From: Liolophura sinensis
Taxonomy: Eukaryota > Mollusca > Polyplacophora > Chitonida > Chitonidae
Length of the DNA stretch: 64,000 nucleotides
Assembly: GCF_032854445.1 (NCBI RefSeq)
Contig: NC_088296.1
Location: 9,336,706-9,400,705, forward strand
Direction of reading: 5' to 3'
The translations under genes were made by a program, and so were the position numbers. Positions 11,209-23,500 of the stretch are shown here, piece after piece (positions within the stretch are counted from its first letter, which is position 1; the number at the start of each line of letters is the position of its first letter). The notes below the pieces were generated by a model. That model was given only the letters and a program-made list of their open reading frames with translations. It was not told the origin of the DNA and ran no database searches.

Positions 11209-11553
11209 GTGAGTATTGTTTATATCTTTGCCATATTAATACTAATCCACTTATTATGGTAGTTAATATTTGAATATTCACCCATGGTTATTCTTTCCGA
11301 CACGTTTAGATACAACTGAGTATATTGCAAGACGGGCTGCACATCTAACTTCCATCTTGAGCTAATTTAATTGATGACGTTTTGAAACTTATTATAGTCA
11401 ATAATATATACGGATTATGTAACCTTTTTGGTCAGGTTGTATTGTGAGACAATTCACTGGGCATCTTCTAAATGTCCATGTACAATATATATTGAATTTA
11501 TCCCAACTATCATTTTAAAACATGATTTACAAATAAATAGAAGTAAATTCTTA
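11209..11553. other. Left-arm noncoding sequence
   Basis: It aligns closely with 54740-55080 of the right arm. No gene is seen. Confidence 0.45.
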
Positions 11554-11918
11554 GAGTGAGTGAGCAAGTGAGTGCTTGGGGTTTAACGTCGTACTTAACA
11601 GTTTTTCAGTCATATTACAACGGAGGAATCCTTTGAGTGCATATAATGTACCTCCTTGTTGCAGGCCAGATTTGCCCCGCACTTTTGTCTAGTGCTGCTT
11701 CACTGAGACGCCTTACCGAATGCAAGCAAGGCGCCCTGCCCACGTCATTATACTGATACGGGTCAACCAGTTGTTGCACTATCCCTTTCATGCTGAATGC
11801 TAAGCGTGGAAGTTACAACTTCCTCTTTTAAAGTCTTAGGTGTGACTCAATCCAGGATTGATCCTAGATCTACTGCTCCCGAAGCGGACGCTCTACCAAC
11901 TGTGCGTTCGGGGCCGGT
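11554..11918 (-). mobile_element. SINE, CACT-tail tRNA-derived family
   Basis: Read on the minus strand it begins with a tRNA-like head (an AGTTGGTAGAGCG A-box-like block and a CTTCGGGAG anticodon-loop-like block), then a central region found in all copies (GTCTCAGTGAAGCAGCACTA), and ends with ACGACGTTAAACCCCAAGCA and a short CACT tail. Sister copies are at 18237-18590, 33868-33947 (fragment) and 41653-41732 (fragment). It is absent from the right arm. Confidence 0.85.
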
Positions 11919-11939
11919 CACTGAACACCAGGGCGATCT

Positions 11940-12910
11940 ACAAGTTGCTAGCAGCCTTTTTGTTATTCGAATAACGACTATCGTGCTAACAAGGTATTCA
12001 TTATTCGAATCTTAAATAGTGTGCTAGCAGTATTGATATGAAGCCAGCACTTTATTCGTTATCTGCATCTAAAATAGAATCTTTACCCGCATATGGTACA
12101 AGCACGTTTTTCTTTAATGGGATCTAACATAGGACGTTTCCCGAATATGGTGCTAACCAGTTTTTCATTTTTCAGGTCTTTAATAACGTGCTGGCTCAAA
12201 TATGGTGCCAGCACGTTTTCGTTATTTGGGTCTTCAGTAACATGTGGGCTCGAACATGGTGCTAGCTCGTTACTCGTTCTTTCGTGTCTCAGATATGGTG
12301 CTCCCATGTTCTTCATTATTCAGCTCTTCACTGAGGTACAGGGTGGAATATGGTTGTGGCGCGTTTTTATTTATTCGGATCTGAAAATAAAGTTTACTCA
12401 CGTGTGGTGCTAGCACGCTTTTGCGCTTTTCGTTATTCACCTCTAATAACACTCTGGCACGAATATGCTACTTGCACGTTATTCGAATAACGAAAAACGA
12501 ATATGGTGCTAACTTCTACAATGACAGCAAGTTGTTCGAGATTCGAATAACGTGCAAGCATTATATCCGAGCTAGCACTCTGGTAAAGAACTGAGAAACA
12601 TAGTGGCACAAAATTTGACTAGACCTCTTATTTCACATCCGAATAACGCGCTAGCACCATATTTGAAACCGTCTGTGACTGGAGGTATGAGTTAAATTGT
12701 GAACACGGTACTGAATTCTCTCCACTCAGCAGGTTATTTGAGATCTCACTGTGGAATTAGGCGATTCGAATAATTATTAACAATAATTAAAGGAAACACG
12801 AATAAGGTGCTAATATCTATGTTGCCAGCACGTTATCCCGGATTGCAATAACGAATATCGCGCCAGCAATGTTATTCGTTATTCGAATAACCGCGAACGA
12901 ATCTGATGCT
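11940..12910. repeat. Degenerate tandem array rich in GCTAGCAC / TTATTCG words
   Basis: Imperfect units of roughly 55-65 bases combine TATGGTGCTAGCACG, CGTTATTCGAATAACG (a perfect small palindrome variant) and AACGTGCTGGC in both orientations. The right arm has a shorter, more eroded version at 54030-54560. The short open frames in it are repeat artefacts. Confidence 0.7.
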
Positions 12911-15730
12911 AACTTCCGGTCGCCAAACACCCGTGGACAATTCATACGGGCATTAACGCAATCATATCTTATGATAATTCAAATGGTCAGTGGCAAAAAT
13001 ATCTTCATACATAACATGTACGGTCTATAGCACAAACATATCTTTAAATGCCATGTTTGAAACACCCCAACATTTGGCTCCCTAGCAATGGCTTTAAACA
13101 AAGTCAATTTACCGCAAACAAGCTTAGCTATTATAACACCAACCTACCTTTTCATGGTTGAGTGTTACAAAGTATAAATTATCACCTTTTATCATTATTT
13201 CTCTGGATAGTGTTAATACACTTTTATGTTTTTAGTGGATGTCTTCGAAAAATATTTTACTCAAAAACAAATGCCAGTTATGTTGTTTTAATGTTTTTGT
13301 TACTGAAAACGAAATGTGAATAATGACTTTTTTTCTAAATTCGTTTCATTTCTGCGTGTAAAATTGTTAATTTTACAGTTACCATATTGTTGTAGTGGGA
13401 TGTTATATCTAAAACAAAATTTTACACCATATGCAATATTAGTTAATTTCTGTTAATTTTATACCTTGACCTAAATATACATACACTGGGTGGAGCTCAT
13501 GAGTAAAAGGAATCAACTATATAGTAGACCCACCGCACCCCACTCCTCCGTCGATAAAAAAAGCCGAAGGTTCGAAACCAGCATTCTTTGGCAAGCTTTG
13601 ACATTAGGGTTGTCAAATTCCTACGTCTATGAAACCACACAGTTTAACTGTGACACAAATACATACATTAATGCATAATTGAGTTCATTGATAAACTAAA
13701 ATAGGCAATAGACAAACACACCGGCCATCACATCAATCATTATCTACCATCAGTAGACGAACTTTAAGCTACACCCAAGGAAAAGCATGTATCGTTAATC
13801 AATCAGTTTGTTTGTTTGGCCTATGTTTGCTGTTAACATGTGTATTTTCTTACTTTGTACTTGCGACCTATAGACTCTCGATAGGCATGTGGTCTAGTGG
13901 GAAGTGTGCAGTGAAGTGTGAAGTGTCGTATGCGATAGGTATCGTTACAAGAAAAGATCTCATGATAGCGGAGGACTATTCTTACCACCTGTTACGTTAT
14001 TCTCGCTGGTTAGTATACAAAGTATTTTATAACATTTTTAATCTAAAGGATTTTATAGCTGAAGTCACATCACCCAACAAGCACACACCGATTATGATAA
14101 AACTGCTTGTTAAAGAGTTGAAAAGAAAAGGACCGCGTTGGGTTCATTTGCTGAGTTTATTTTGGAAATATTTCAAAGTACCAGCAACAGTAATACAATA
14201 GAATACAAAAAGACATTGCCTTGAACATAATCGATCAATAGGGAGAGTATGATTGAATGCACATTCCTGCCGTGTCATCTACAAATACGGAAAGACTTTA
14301 AGAGACTCTAATTTGAATCCTAATGACGTCTTGTAGAGGCAAGGAATTTTCATCGCACGTGAATAAAATGACTAGGTGCCAATCGTGCATGGATGGATCT
14401 CCTAGCCCTAACCCCCACGTGCCGACACGCAAACGCGACGTACACCTATATGTCATGGAAGTGCACTTGTATATGAACGAAACACAATTTTGTATTACTT
14501 CAGTGTAGTTAAGGGCGAAGTAGAGTCACAACGTGTTTAGCTGACAGTATCGGTTACGTAATATGCGCCTGCTTTAGTGGAAATTATTTTGTCACAACTG
14601 TTACATGTACCACAGGAAAACAGTTTAAATCAGATTCTTAGATCTCCTTAGAAAATGAAAGGTTATTCTTTTCTTTCAATATATTTCTCTCCTGCAAAGA
14701 AAGTTTCGTGTTATGAGTAAGTTATGAGCAAACCTCAAATACCTGATGCTTATTTTAAACCCAACATGCATGTACATGTGTGCGCTCAAATCAATGCACA
14801 CAGCCAGACAGTATCTGTTCCTCTGCCCTGCTGACATGAATGCAAATCTACTCAATGGCGTAATTCTTAGTTCTCTTTGACATAAGAGAAAAATGTTTTA
14901 TATCTTCTAGTCACGAATTTTATACTGAAATTTGAGACAATGCAGTGGGCTTACCAATTGTATCGACTGAGACGTGGTTCTTTATGCACATGCTTCTATT
15001 TCAGCATGTAGCTCACTTTTAAGACATACTCTATTTTTTCAAACAACAACGATGAAAATAGCTCATCAGTTCAAGTCTCATCAATTTTTTTTCTTCAAGA
15101 ACGAACAAATACTGATTCCATGTTATCAATTTCCATACTGACTATTTAGGATTGAGGGACCGATGGGTCAAGACTGTCTATGACTGAATACCAGATTTAA
15201 GTTAAGTCTTCAATTTTGTACTTAGCTTGAAATTATATATCGGCATTACTTAATGCACATACACTTTCGAATAACAGGGTTGCAAATATTCGAAATTATT
15301 AAATCATAAATTAAGGACTTGAGTTTCATGTCGTTCATCAAGTTTGCAAACGCCATACATGAGTGCATATTTGTATGCATTCCTTCACTAGTAAACATTC
15401 AGCAGTCTAACTTTTAACCCAGACATTAAGCATTGCTCACACGCCATCACAATCTCACCACACGCAGTCCTAAACTTATCTGACACGACTGTGGAACGTT
15501 TTACTAAGGCGACTCATGTTTCATTGTCGTTCTGACAGTTGGACATTTTACGTTGACACTCGGCCTGGCTTACGAAACCAAAGCTGAAATATATTCCCCT
15601 ATAGTCAAATAGAAAGGAACAGAACCAACAGATTTGAAGGAAATGTTATCCACGTGTAATTTTAAAGACCCAGAGGTATTTGAAGATTTGTTATGCATTT
15701 AGCATATTCTAACTTTCTGGCTTGCGTTAC
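12911..15730. other. Left-arm noncoding sequence
   Basis: It aligns with the right arm between about 47880 and 54030, with indels. At 13870-13960 both arms share a TGTGGTCTAGTGGG tRNA A-box-like word inside an otherwise unrecognised stretch, perhaps an old tRNA-derived element. The 129-codon open stretch at 13812-14201 is not preserved in the other arm and I do not call it a gene. Confidence 0.45.
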
Positions 15731-17480
15731 ATTATATAAAAACGGTATGCGTTGTTAATTATTTTATCACGTGTCTTTTCACAAACATGGGCAAACTGAC
15801 TGCCTAACCACACCGCTATACTGTTCACTGTTTTTCTAGAGGAAATTTATGATTTAAATCACTCTTTGGTCAGTTTTTACTCGGCATTACTGCACAGACT
15901 TTTTATTGGAAGACAAGCTTTTACCTGTAGGTATGCATGTATTAATTTATACACACATTATTGACGTTTATCGGTGAATTCATGGATATTTCACGTACAT
16001 ATCAGCCGTTAGTTTTGTTAGGTGAAGAAACTTGGCAGGTATTGCAAACATATCTAACACACATTTTTACTGAGAGTCGCAGCCAAAATTCATTCTTACT
16101 GTTCGAATGCCAGTCGTCTGCAGATAGAGAGACGCCTTTTTTTACCCCTGAACCAGCGAGAGTTTCAGCATAGGGCGCACAGGAAAAGCGAGACCACTGC
16201 ATTATTTGTTACCGCTTTCAACCGTTAGGCCTGTTACGACCCAAACTGTCTGTATTGTAAAGAGATGGCTTGTTCGAAATACACGACAGTTTAGCCGCAC
16301 AAAAGGTAACCCAAACCAGCAGATTTTATTTTACAGGAATTTATTAGGTTTAACAAGAACAGATAACAGAACTTTTACAAATAATAAAGTACTTAAGCTT
16401 AACAAGAAAGGATAGCAGTATCTATACAAATACTAAACTACTTATATGTACAACGGTGTCAAGCCCAAACGGACGCATATACTCCACAATGCTCATAAGA
16501 GGGAAAATCCACAGTGTAACTGAGTGTATGACGAAATATACACAAAATTCCACAGACAGGGTCCGTGTACTAATAAGCACTGTGTACACAAGAGCACAAA
16601 TTAAATATACAAGTTCAGACTGAACAAGTGCTCGGTGGAGATAGGATATAGCAAAGCCAGAGGCTATAAAGACACCAAAATTCAGCACAAAAGGCCTACT
16701 AAAGTAACACACAGCGAAAGCATCCAAAACTCTCAATAATTCTCCTTTCTTGCCTCCTTTGACCTGCTTTCATAGGTCTTTTATAGACTGGTGGAATTTT
16801 CTAGAATAAGAAAAGTCTTGAACACTTGTTGTAAACAAACAGGCCCCGAACCGAGCGTATTCTGGAACATTCTAAGGTAGAGGCAGACAGCAGGCCCTGA
16901 ACTATGTAAACAGCGGCAAGCTAAATTTACAAGCTGACGGCAGTTGTTCACATAACAGGCCACACTAGTTACGGGTTCAAAACCGAACTTCTACAGGTAA
17001 TTTGTGAATTGGATATTGTAATTTAATTGTATAGGATGCCGTTACAACCAAACTTCTGGTGTTCAGCATTGCCTATATATTGCCAACTGTTTAACTTTAC
17101 ACTTAGGGGGGAGGGGGAGAGGGAGGGAGGCTCCGTGGCCGAGATGGTTAGCAGGCCAACGCGGCGCAATGACCAAAGAGCCTCCTACCAATGCAGTTGT
17201 GATGTGTTCAAGTCCATCTCATGCTGATTTCTTCTCTGTGTGTGTACAAAACGTCAGTTGGATATAAACACCTGTCAAACATCAGCAGATGTCCATTACA
17301 GAAACAGGTGCTTAAACATTTGAGATATTCCACAACTTTAGTCTATGACTGAGATGTCTGTGTTGTGTTTAACTTCTTTTCTGATTACCTGGTGATCAAT
17401 TTCCTTGCCTCATTTGTTCATTATGTATATTTGTATATTATTGCTATAGAGAACTTTATTCACTTTTTCTCTGTATCCAT
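15730..17480. other. Upstream region of gene A
   Basis: It aligns with 46940-47880 of the right arm. A TATATAAAAA word lies at about 15735. The counterpart of the right arm's possible 5' UTR exon (47726-47767) is at about 15780-15845 but its splice signals are lost here. The segment 16200-16980 has no right-arm match, so it is a left-specific insertion with no feature I recognise. A C/G-rich GGGAGGGGGAGAGGG run precedes the SINE head at 17128. Confidence 0.4.
17128..17235 (+). mobile_element. SINE head fragment shared by both arms
   Basis: This is the tRNA-like head of the AAATAAAT family (GAGGCTCCGTGGCCGAGATGG ... GTTCAAGTCCATCTCATGCTG). The same fragment sits at the orthologous place in the right arm on the other strand (about 47192-47300), so this insertion predates the arm duplication, unlike most other SINEs here. 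Confidence 0.8.
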
Positions 17481-17496
17481 TTTCCCACAGGACACC

Positions 17497-17548
17497 ATGT
17501 GCCTTAAGACATTTGTCTTAGTGATTGCAATATTGCATACATCTTCCG
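17497..17548 (+). CDS. Gene A exon 1 (signal peptide)
   Basis: It encodes [17 protein letters not shown] plus one base of a Gly codon and is followed by GTAAGT. The ATG is preceded by an excellent acceptor, TTTTCCCACAG at 17480-17490, conserved in gene B, so an untranslated exon probably lies upstream. The hydrophobic core and small residues at the end fit a cleavable signal. Confidence 0.8.
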
Positions 17549-20500
17549 GTAAGTGTATTCACTGGCCTGATACTTCTCCATCAAACCCTATTGTGGTGTG
17601 ATTGTACATTAAATGTTATGACAACACAGAATTTTGAGTAATTCTTTGTAAGCGTGACGTTGCTTTCCTTGGACGGGTGATCGTTGTACATCATATTTTG
17701 CGGAATATTATGCGGCCAATGGAAACGGAGAAAAATCCCACAAAGTACAATAATGACACACTTCTTTGTCCAGTGAACGTCTGTTTTTTAATTAATAAAA
17801 GTCAGTAAATTGGGTTTTTTCTGGCCACATGAATCAAGTAATGTCTAAAATCAAAAGAAATATAAATATAGTCAGGCGTCAAATGGAACCTAACTGAAAA
17901 AAGGTATTGAAAAAACCTTTACTTATTTTTTAAATAAATAAATGAACTCCATCTTCAAGTTTCAGGGGCAAAGCTCAATGAAGCGTGTACCTCTGACAAT
18001 GAATGCGATGTTAGTGGGTCCTCTTGTAAGCCCAATTCTTGTGAGGGTTTTGTGTGTATGTGCGATGTTGGCTTCCGTGATAATGAAGATAATACAAAAT
18101 GTACAAACGGTAAGTTAAGCGACAGTTCAATAAACCGAACCAGTGTAATTGTTGCAAGTTGTTGGTATTTAAGAATTTACACGACATTTTACAATAAAAC
18201 TGAAGTAAACTAACAAGACTGTGTTTCGCACGATGAGTGAATGCGTGAGTACTTGGAGTTTAGCGTCGTACTTAATAATTTTCAGTCATATGACGACGAA
18301 TGAGTCATTAGAGCGCATGTAATGTACCTCCTTGTTGCAGGACAGATATCCACCGCTCTTTTATCTAGTGCTGCTTCATTGAGACGACTTACCGAAGGCA
18401 AATAAGACGCCCCGCCCAAGCCAATATACTGAAACGGGTCAACCAGTTGTTGCAATATCCCCTTCATGCCGAACGCCAGGCGAAGAAGTTACAGCTTCCT
18501 CTTTTAAGGTGTGACTCGATCAAGGATTGATCCTGGATCTACCGCTCCCGAAGCGGGTGCTCTTCCAACTCTGCTGTCGGGGGGCCGGGTCGCACGATGA
18601 CGAAGGGGACTATTTGCCACCAATCACATTGTCGTCGCTGCTCTGTATTTTTTCCCTCTGTGCTGTAAATCTTGAATATTTTCATACGTGTAGTTATCCC
18701 GAATTGTTAAAGTATTGAAAGTTAATTTGCGGGAGGTTCGGGGTTGGAGGGTTCGGGGGCAGTCTGATTTAAAGAAATAAATGAATGTTGATACATATGT
18801 TACTAATGACACACAAGTCAATCAAACACTATCCAAATAAATAAACTCTGTCAAGAAAGAAACGCAACCCCCGTATTTTAGAGATTTTAATATTTAGTTT
18901 TAGGACGGCACAACTTTTTTCTTATTGAAGACAGAAGTCAGAAATTTTGGCAGAATAATAATCAAGATGGTCATGTTTAAAACTGTCTTTTCAAAAGTCA
19001 TCTCACAGACACCACTTGCTCACCAGGGGGCGTCTTCCTCAGTATCTCGTATGACCACCACGAGCTGCAATCACTGCACGGCATCTCCTTGGACAAGAAC
19101 GGATAAGACGCAGGATTCTCTCCTGGGGAATGTTTTGTGAACATTTAGGTGTCGTGCAATAGTACCAAAACTTTCTCCGGCTTGAAGACGGACCAATGGC
19201 GATATTTCGGTCGGCAGCACTCAGTCGCGGCATTTTACCGACTGCCTTTCGTCGACGAATGAATGAATAAAATACGAAAGCACATGGGCTTTTATACACC
19301 CCCACACTATAACTGCCATTGACATGATTTGCATGTGAATGGTTCTGTGTGCGACGTCAACAGGGTCAGTCCATGCGTTGTGACGTCATAAGCAATAAAA
19401 TACACTTACGAGAGAAAAGGCAGTTGTTTGGATGGTAATCTTGATTAAAAACGTGTATAATTTCATTACATTTGGCTAAAATTTAGTTTGGAAGCAATAA
19501 CTTTATTCGAACGAATTTTTGATATCCGAGGACAGGGGTTGCGTTTCTTTTTTGACAGAGTTTATCTCCATACATGGTTCGCTATAATCGGATTTGTTTC
19601 CTGCTTTCACAGTTAGTCTTATCGGAGGTGAAATGCTCGTCAGACGCGAACTGTCTGCCATACTTCTCAGAGTGCGCATCGGGAAAATGTGAATGCAAGT
19701 CGGGTCGCACAGCAAAGCAAGAAAACTTTTCTTGCCTCCCTTCTGACTCCCCGGTCAAGAGATACAAGGAAAACTGCACCACAAATGATGAATGCGCAGG
19801 TTTCACAACCTGTGATGGCGGTGTGTGCTCGTGCGCTGATGGTCAGATGCCATGGACGCAAGAAGAGCGATGGCTATTGTTTCCACAGTCGGTACTTGTT
19901 GACTGTCGCCACCCAGAATTATCTAACGTAGGTGTATATATTTAAAAATTGACGGAATAATACTGTATACTGTAAATCCAAATCGTATCGAGCGACTAAC
20001 ATTTTATATCGCTAAACAGAACTGTACTGCGCGATAACTACATGGCATAGCTGAACCTAACTGTACCAAAGAATGGTGGCTTCTGTTTCCAACATTGGTA
20101 GTCCTTGATTGTCACCCTCCAGAATGCTCTAACGGTGGGTGTATGTAGTGAAAAAATGACTTGATAAATCAGTTAAACCGAAATCTACTCTGCGATCACC
20201 ATATTGTGCTGCAATACCGATCTGTCACACCGTTGAACCGAGCGATGCCTTGCCGTCGCCACGCTGTACTGTTAAACTAAGCAGTATTTTGTGATCGCCA
20301 TAGTATACGGTTAAACTGATCTATGCCGTGCGATCACAACACAACATTGTTTCCCCAAACTGTACTGCACGATCATCATACGGCTCTGTTAAACCGACCT
20401 GCAAAGTGTGATTAGCACCATGTACTGTTAAAGAAAATTATGTCGTGCAATCACCATAGTGTATACTGTTAAGCGGAAGTTGTTCCATCACAACACTGTA

Positions 20501-23500
20501 GTGTTAAACGGAAATGTACCGAGCAATCACCACACTGTACTAATAAATCGAACTGTACTATGCGATCACCATACTCAACTGATAAACCGAACTCTATCGC
20601 GCGCTTACAACACTATACTGTGGCACTGAACTGCATTGTTCGATCACCATACTCTATTGCTAAACCCGACTGTGCCGCGTTGTCACACGATTGTATGGTG
20701 CGATCATCAATCTGAGTTCTGGGGCCTCCGTGGCCTCAGTGGTTAGCGCGCTAGCGCAGCGTAATGACCCAGGAGTCTCTCACCAATGCGGTCGCTGTGA
20801 GTTCAAGTCCAGCTCATGCTGGCTTCCTCTCCGGTCGTACGTGGGAAGGCCTGTCAGCAACCTGCGGATGGTCGTGGGCTGTGCCCGGTTTCCACCCACC
20901 ATAATGCTGGCCGCCGTCGTATAAGTGTAATATTCTTGAGTACGGCGTAAAACACCAATCAAATAAATAAATAAAATAAATCAATCTGAGTTCTTAAATC
21001 AAACTGTACCGCTCGGTCATCGTTTTACACTGTTAAACCGAACTGTGTCCTGTAAATCAACACGTCACGCTATTGAGCATAATACCGTCTGATTCGCTTT
21101 CACAAAACATCGTCATATCTCTTTTAGTAAAAAGGAGCCATTGTTAAAAAATAACAATGGTTTTGCTCAATTTTGTGAAAATCGGATCTGTGCTCTCACA
21201 GGTAGACAGGATTTTTCTAGTGTCAGGCAATTTGTGCCACCAAAATTCAAGAGGTGATAAAACACACGCTGAGATTTTTTGCAAAAGGTCAATCAATACA
21301 AATCCAATCGGTTTCCTTTTGGTATATTTGAATAGCCCAAATAGTTTCCTTTCACAAATTCCAGCCTCGTCTGTATATCAGTATAAAGTTCCCAAAATTT
21401 ATAAAGCGGGTCGCCCTCCCAAAATGTAGACAGCGGGTAGCCTTTCCAAATGTATAAAGCGGGTCGCCTTCCCAGAAGGTATAAAGCGGGTCGGCTTCCC
21501 AAACTTTATACAGCAGGGCGCCTCCCTAAATTTTTAAGGTGGGTCACTTTCCCAAACTTATATGGCGGGTCGCCTTCCAAAATTTATAAAGCTGGTCGCC
21601 TTCATAAAATTTTTTTAAAGCGGGTCGCCTTTCCAAAATTAACAAGGCGGGCCACCTTCACAAAGTTTATAAAGTGGGTCGCCTTCCAAGATTATAAAAC
21701 GTGTCACCTTCCCAAAATTTATAAAACAGGTCGCCTTCCCAAAATGTATAAGGTGATGTGTTGCCTTCCCAAAATTTATAAAACGGGTCGCCTTCCCTAA
21801 ATTTGTAAAGTGGGTCGCCTTCCCAAAATTTATAAGGTGGGTCGCCTTCCCAAAATTTATAAGGTGGGTCGCCTTCCCAAAATTTAAAAATTTGGTGGCC
21901 TTTTAAAAGATTTATAAAGCTGGTCGCTTTCCTAAAATGTATAAAGCGGGTCGCACAATAACTTTTACAAACTTTAGAATGATTTGAACAGTATAAATAG
22001 TACGGGTACAAGTCTGATGTTTACTGAAAGGTGATAATTCCATCTATTATCATTAAGTATGGATAATTTGCTTTGAAATCGGCGGTTTAGGCTATTTAAA
22101 TTCGGTAAGAGAGAAAAGACCTACACAATGATTTTCATGACCTTGATTGTTTTATTATTGAGTTGAAACACTTCTATGATTCTAAAGTCATTGTTTTATG
22201 TTTCAGAAATTTGCAACGGAACTAATATTTCTGTCGTCGACCAAAACCCAACAACAGGTAATTTTTAAAAAATGTTTAAAATCTCTTCTAATTTTATACT
22301 TGCTGATATATCAGTGTCGGAACTTTTCGTAAAGGACGTCATCAGTAAACCGATTTCACGCCCCATTCCATGACCCCCCCCCCCTTTCCACACCCCCACA
22401 TTTGCTTTTACGGCCGTAATCGCTGAGGTCACCATTACAAGTCTGTACTTTCGGAATACCTTTACGAACCCAAGGAATTGCGTATCATTCTTGTAACTTT
22501 TTGCCTTGACACATGCTATTCTGCACAGTAAGAAATTAAACAAATACACGGGTATCTTTTATACCTTTTCAATTTATACCTGTATCATTTATATTTCTTT
22601 GTTTCACGTTTGTTTAGGATAATAAATTCTAAGTTCTTCAGGATACATTTATCAAGATTCACAAAGATACTACTGTGTAAAATGACAGCAAATAAAAAAA
22701 ATAGGTAGGTGCCAATTGGAAGACTACTGAAAGGTGTATGAAAAAATTCCTACGCTTAATTTTGGACAAAGGTTTGGACTACTTGTACCAACTGGCCTGA
22801 GACATCTTTAGAATGTTAGAGGCCATGATCGTGGGCCCAAACCTTCTCTACTTCCGCGTTCACTTTTGCTTCTAATCTTTATTATTGTAATCTGATTGTA
22901 AACAAACACGGCGTTTGTGATGAAAATGTTTGTCTTACAATTCACGGCATTTGTCCGTTTTTTATTGTCTCTAAAATCTAAGAGAAAAAGTTTCCACTGG
23001 TCTTTCTTGTGACATAAACTGTATTGTTGGCTGTCTTTCACTTTGTATAGGGAAATTATTTACCTGAGTACCACTAGTATATACTTGGTGGATGTACACT
23101 TGCTACAGTATCACATGTAACCTAACTGCTGTTAATTTCTATTTTTTTTCTTAATGGTTTTGTGCTTTCCTGCAGAAGTAGTCATTATGGATTTTTTGCC
23201 AAAAATCTGCAGTTCGGCGTATTTTAAAATCACTAAGACAGAATAATGACATAGACCTGCTATAATGATTTTTTGAGACCGTGAATGTTTTATTATTCAG
23301 CTGATATATTTATGTTTGGTTTTAAAGTGATTGTTTTATTTTCAGAAATTTCTAACGAAACCAATATCACTGCCGCAGACCGAAACTCAACAACAGGTAA
23401 GTTTTTAATCTCTGCAGATCCATTATATTTAATGCTTATTTTCTTCGTGAGAGGTGGGAAATTTTCGGAGAAGGCGTCATCACCGAAAGCGCTATAATTG

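Noticed and set aside
13812-14201. 129-codon open frame starting with a hydrophobic MFGLCLLLTCVFSYFVLA stretch
   Set aside because: The aligned right-arm sequence (about 53170-53390) does not preserve the frame or start, and the region contains a tRNA A-box-like word; no domain recognised.
20721-20981. tRNA gene in the SINE head
   Set aside because: A- and B-box-like blocks exist but no complete cloverleaf; it is the promoter part of a tRNA-derived SINE. The same holds for the CACT-tail family heads near 11918 and 18590.
21293-22011. Open frames with WEGDPPYKF and AGRLPK periodicity on both strands
   Set aside because: Intronic 28-bp minisatellite of gene A.
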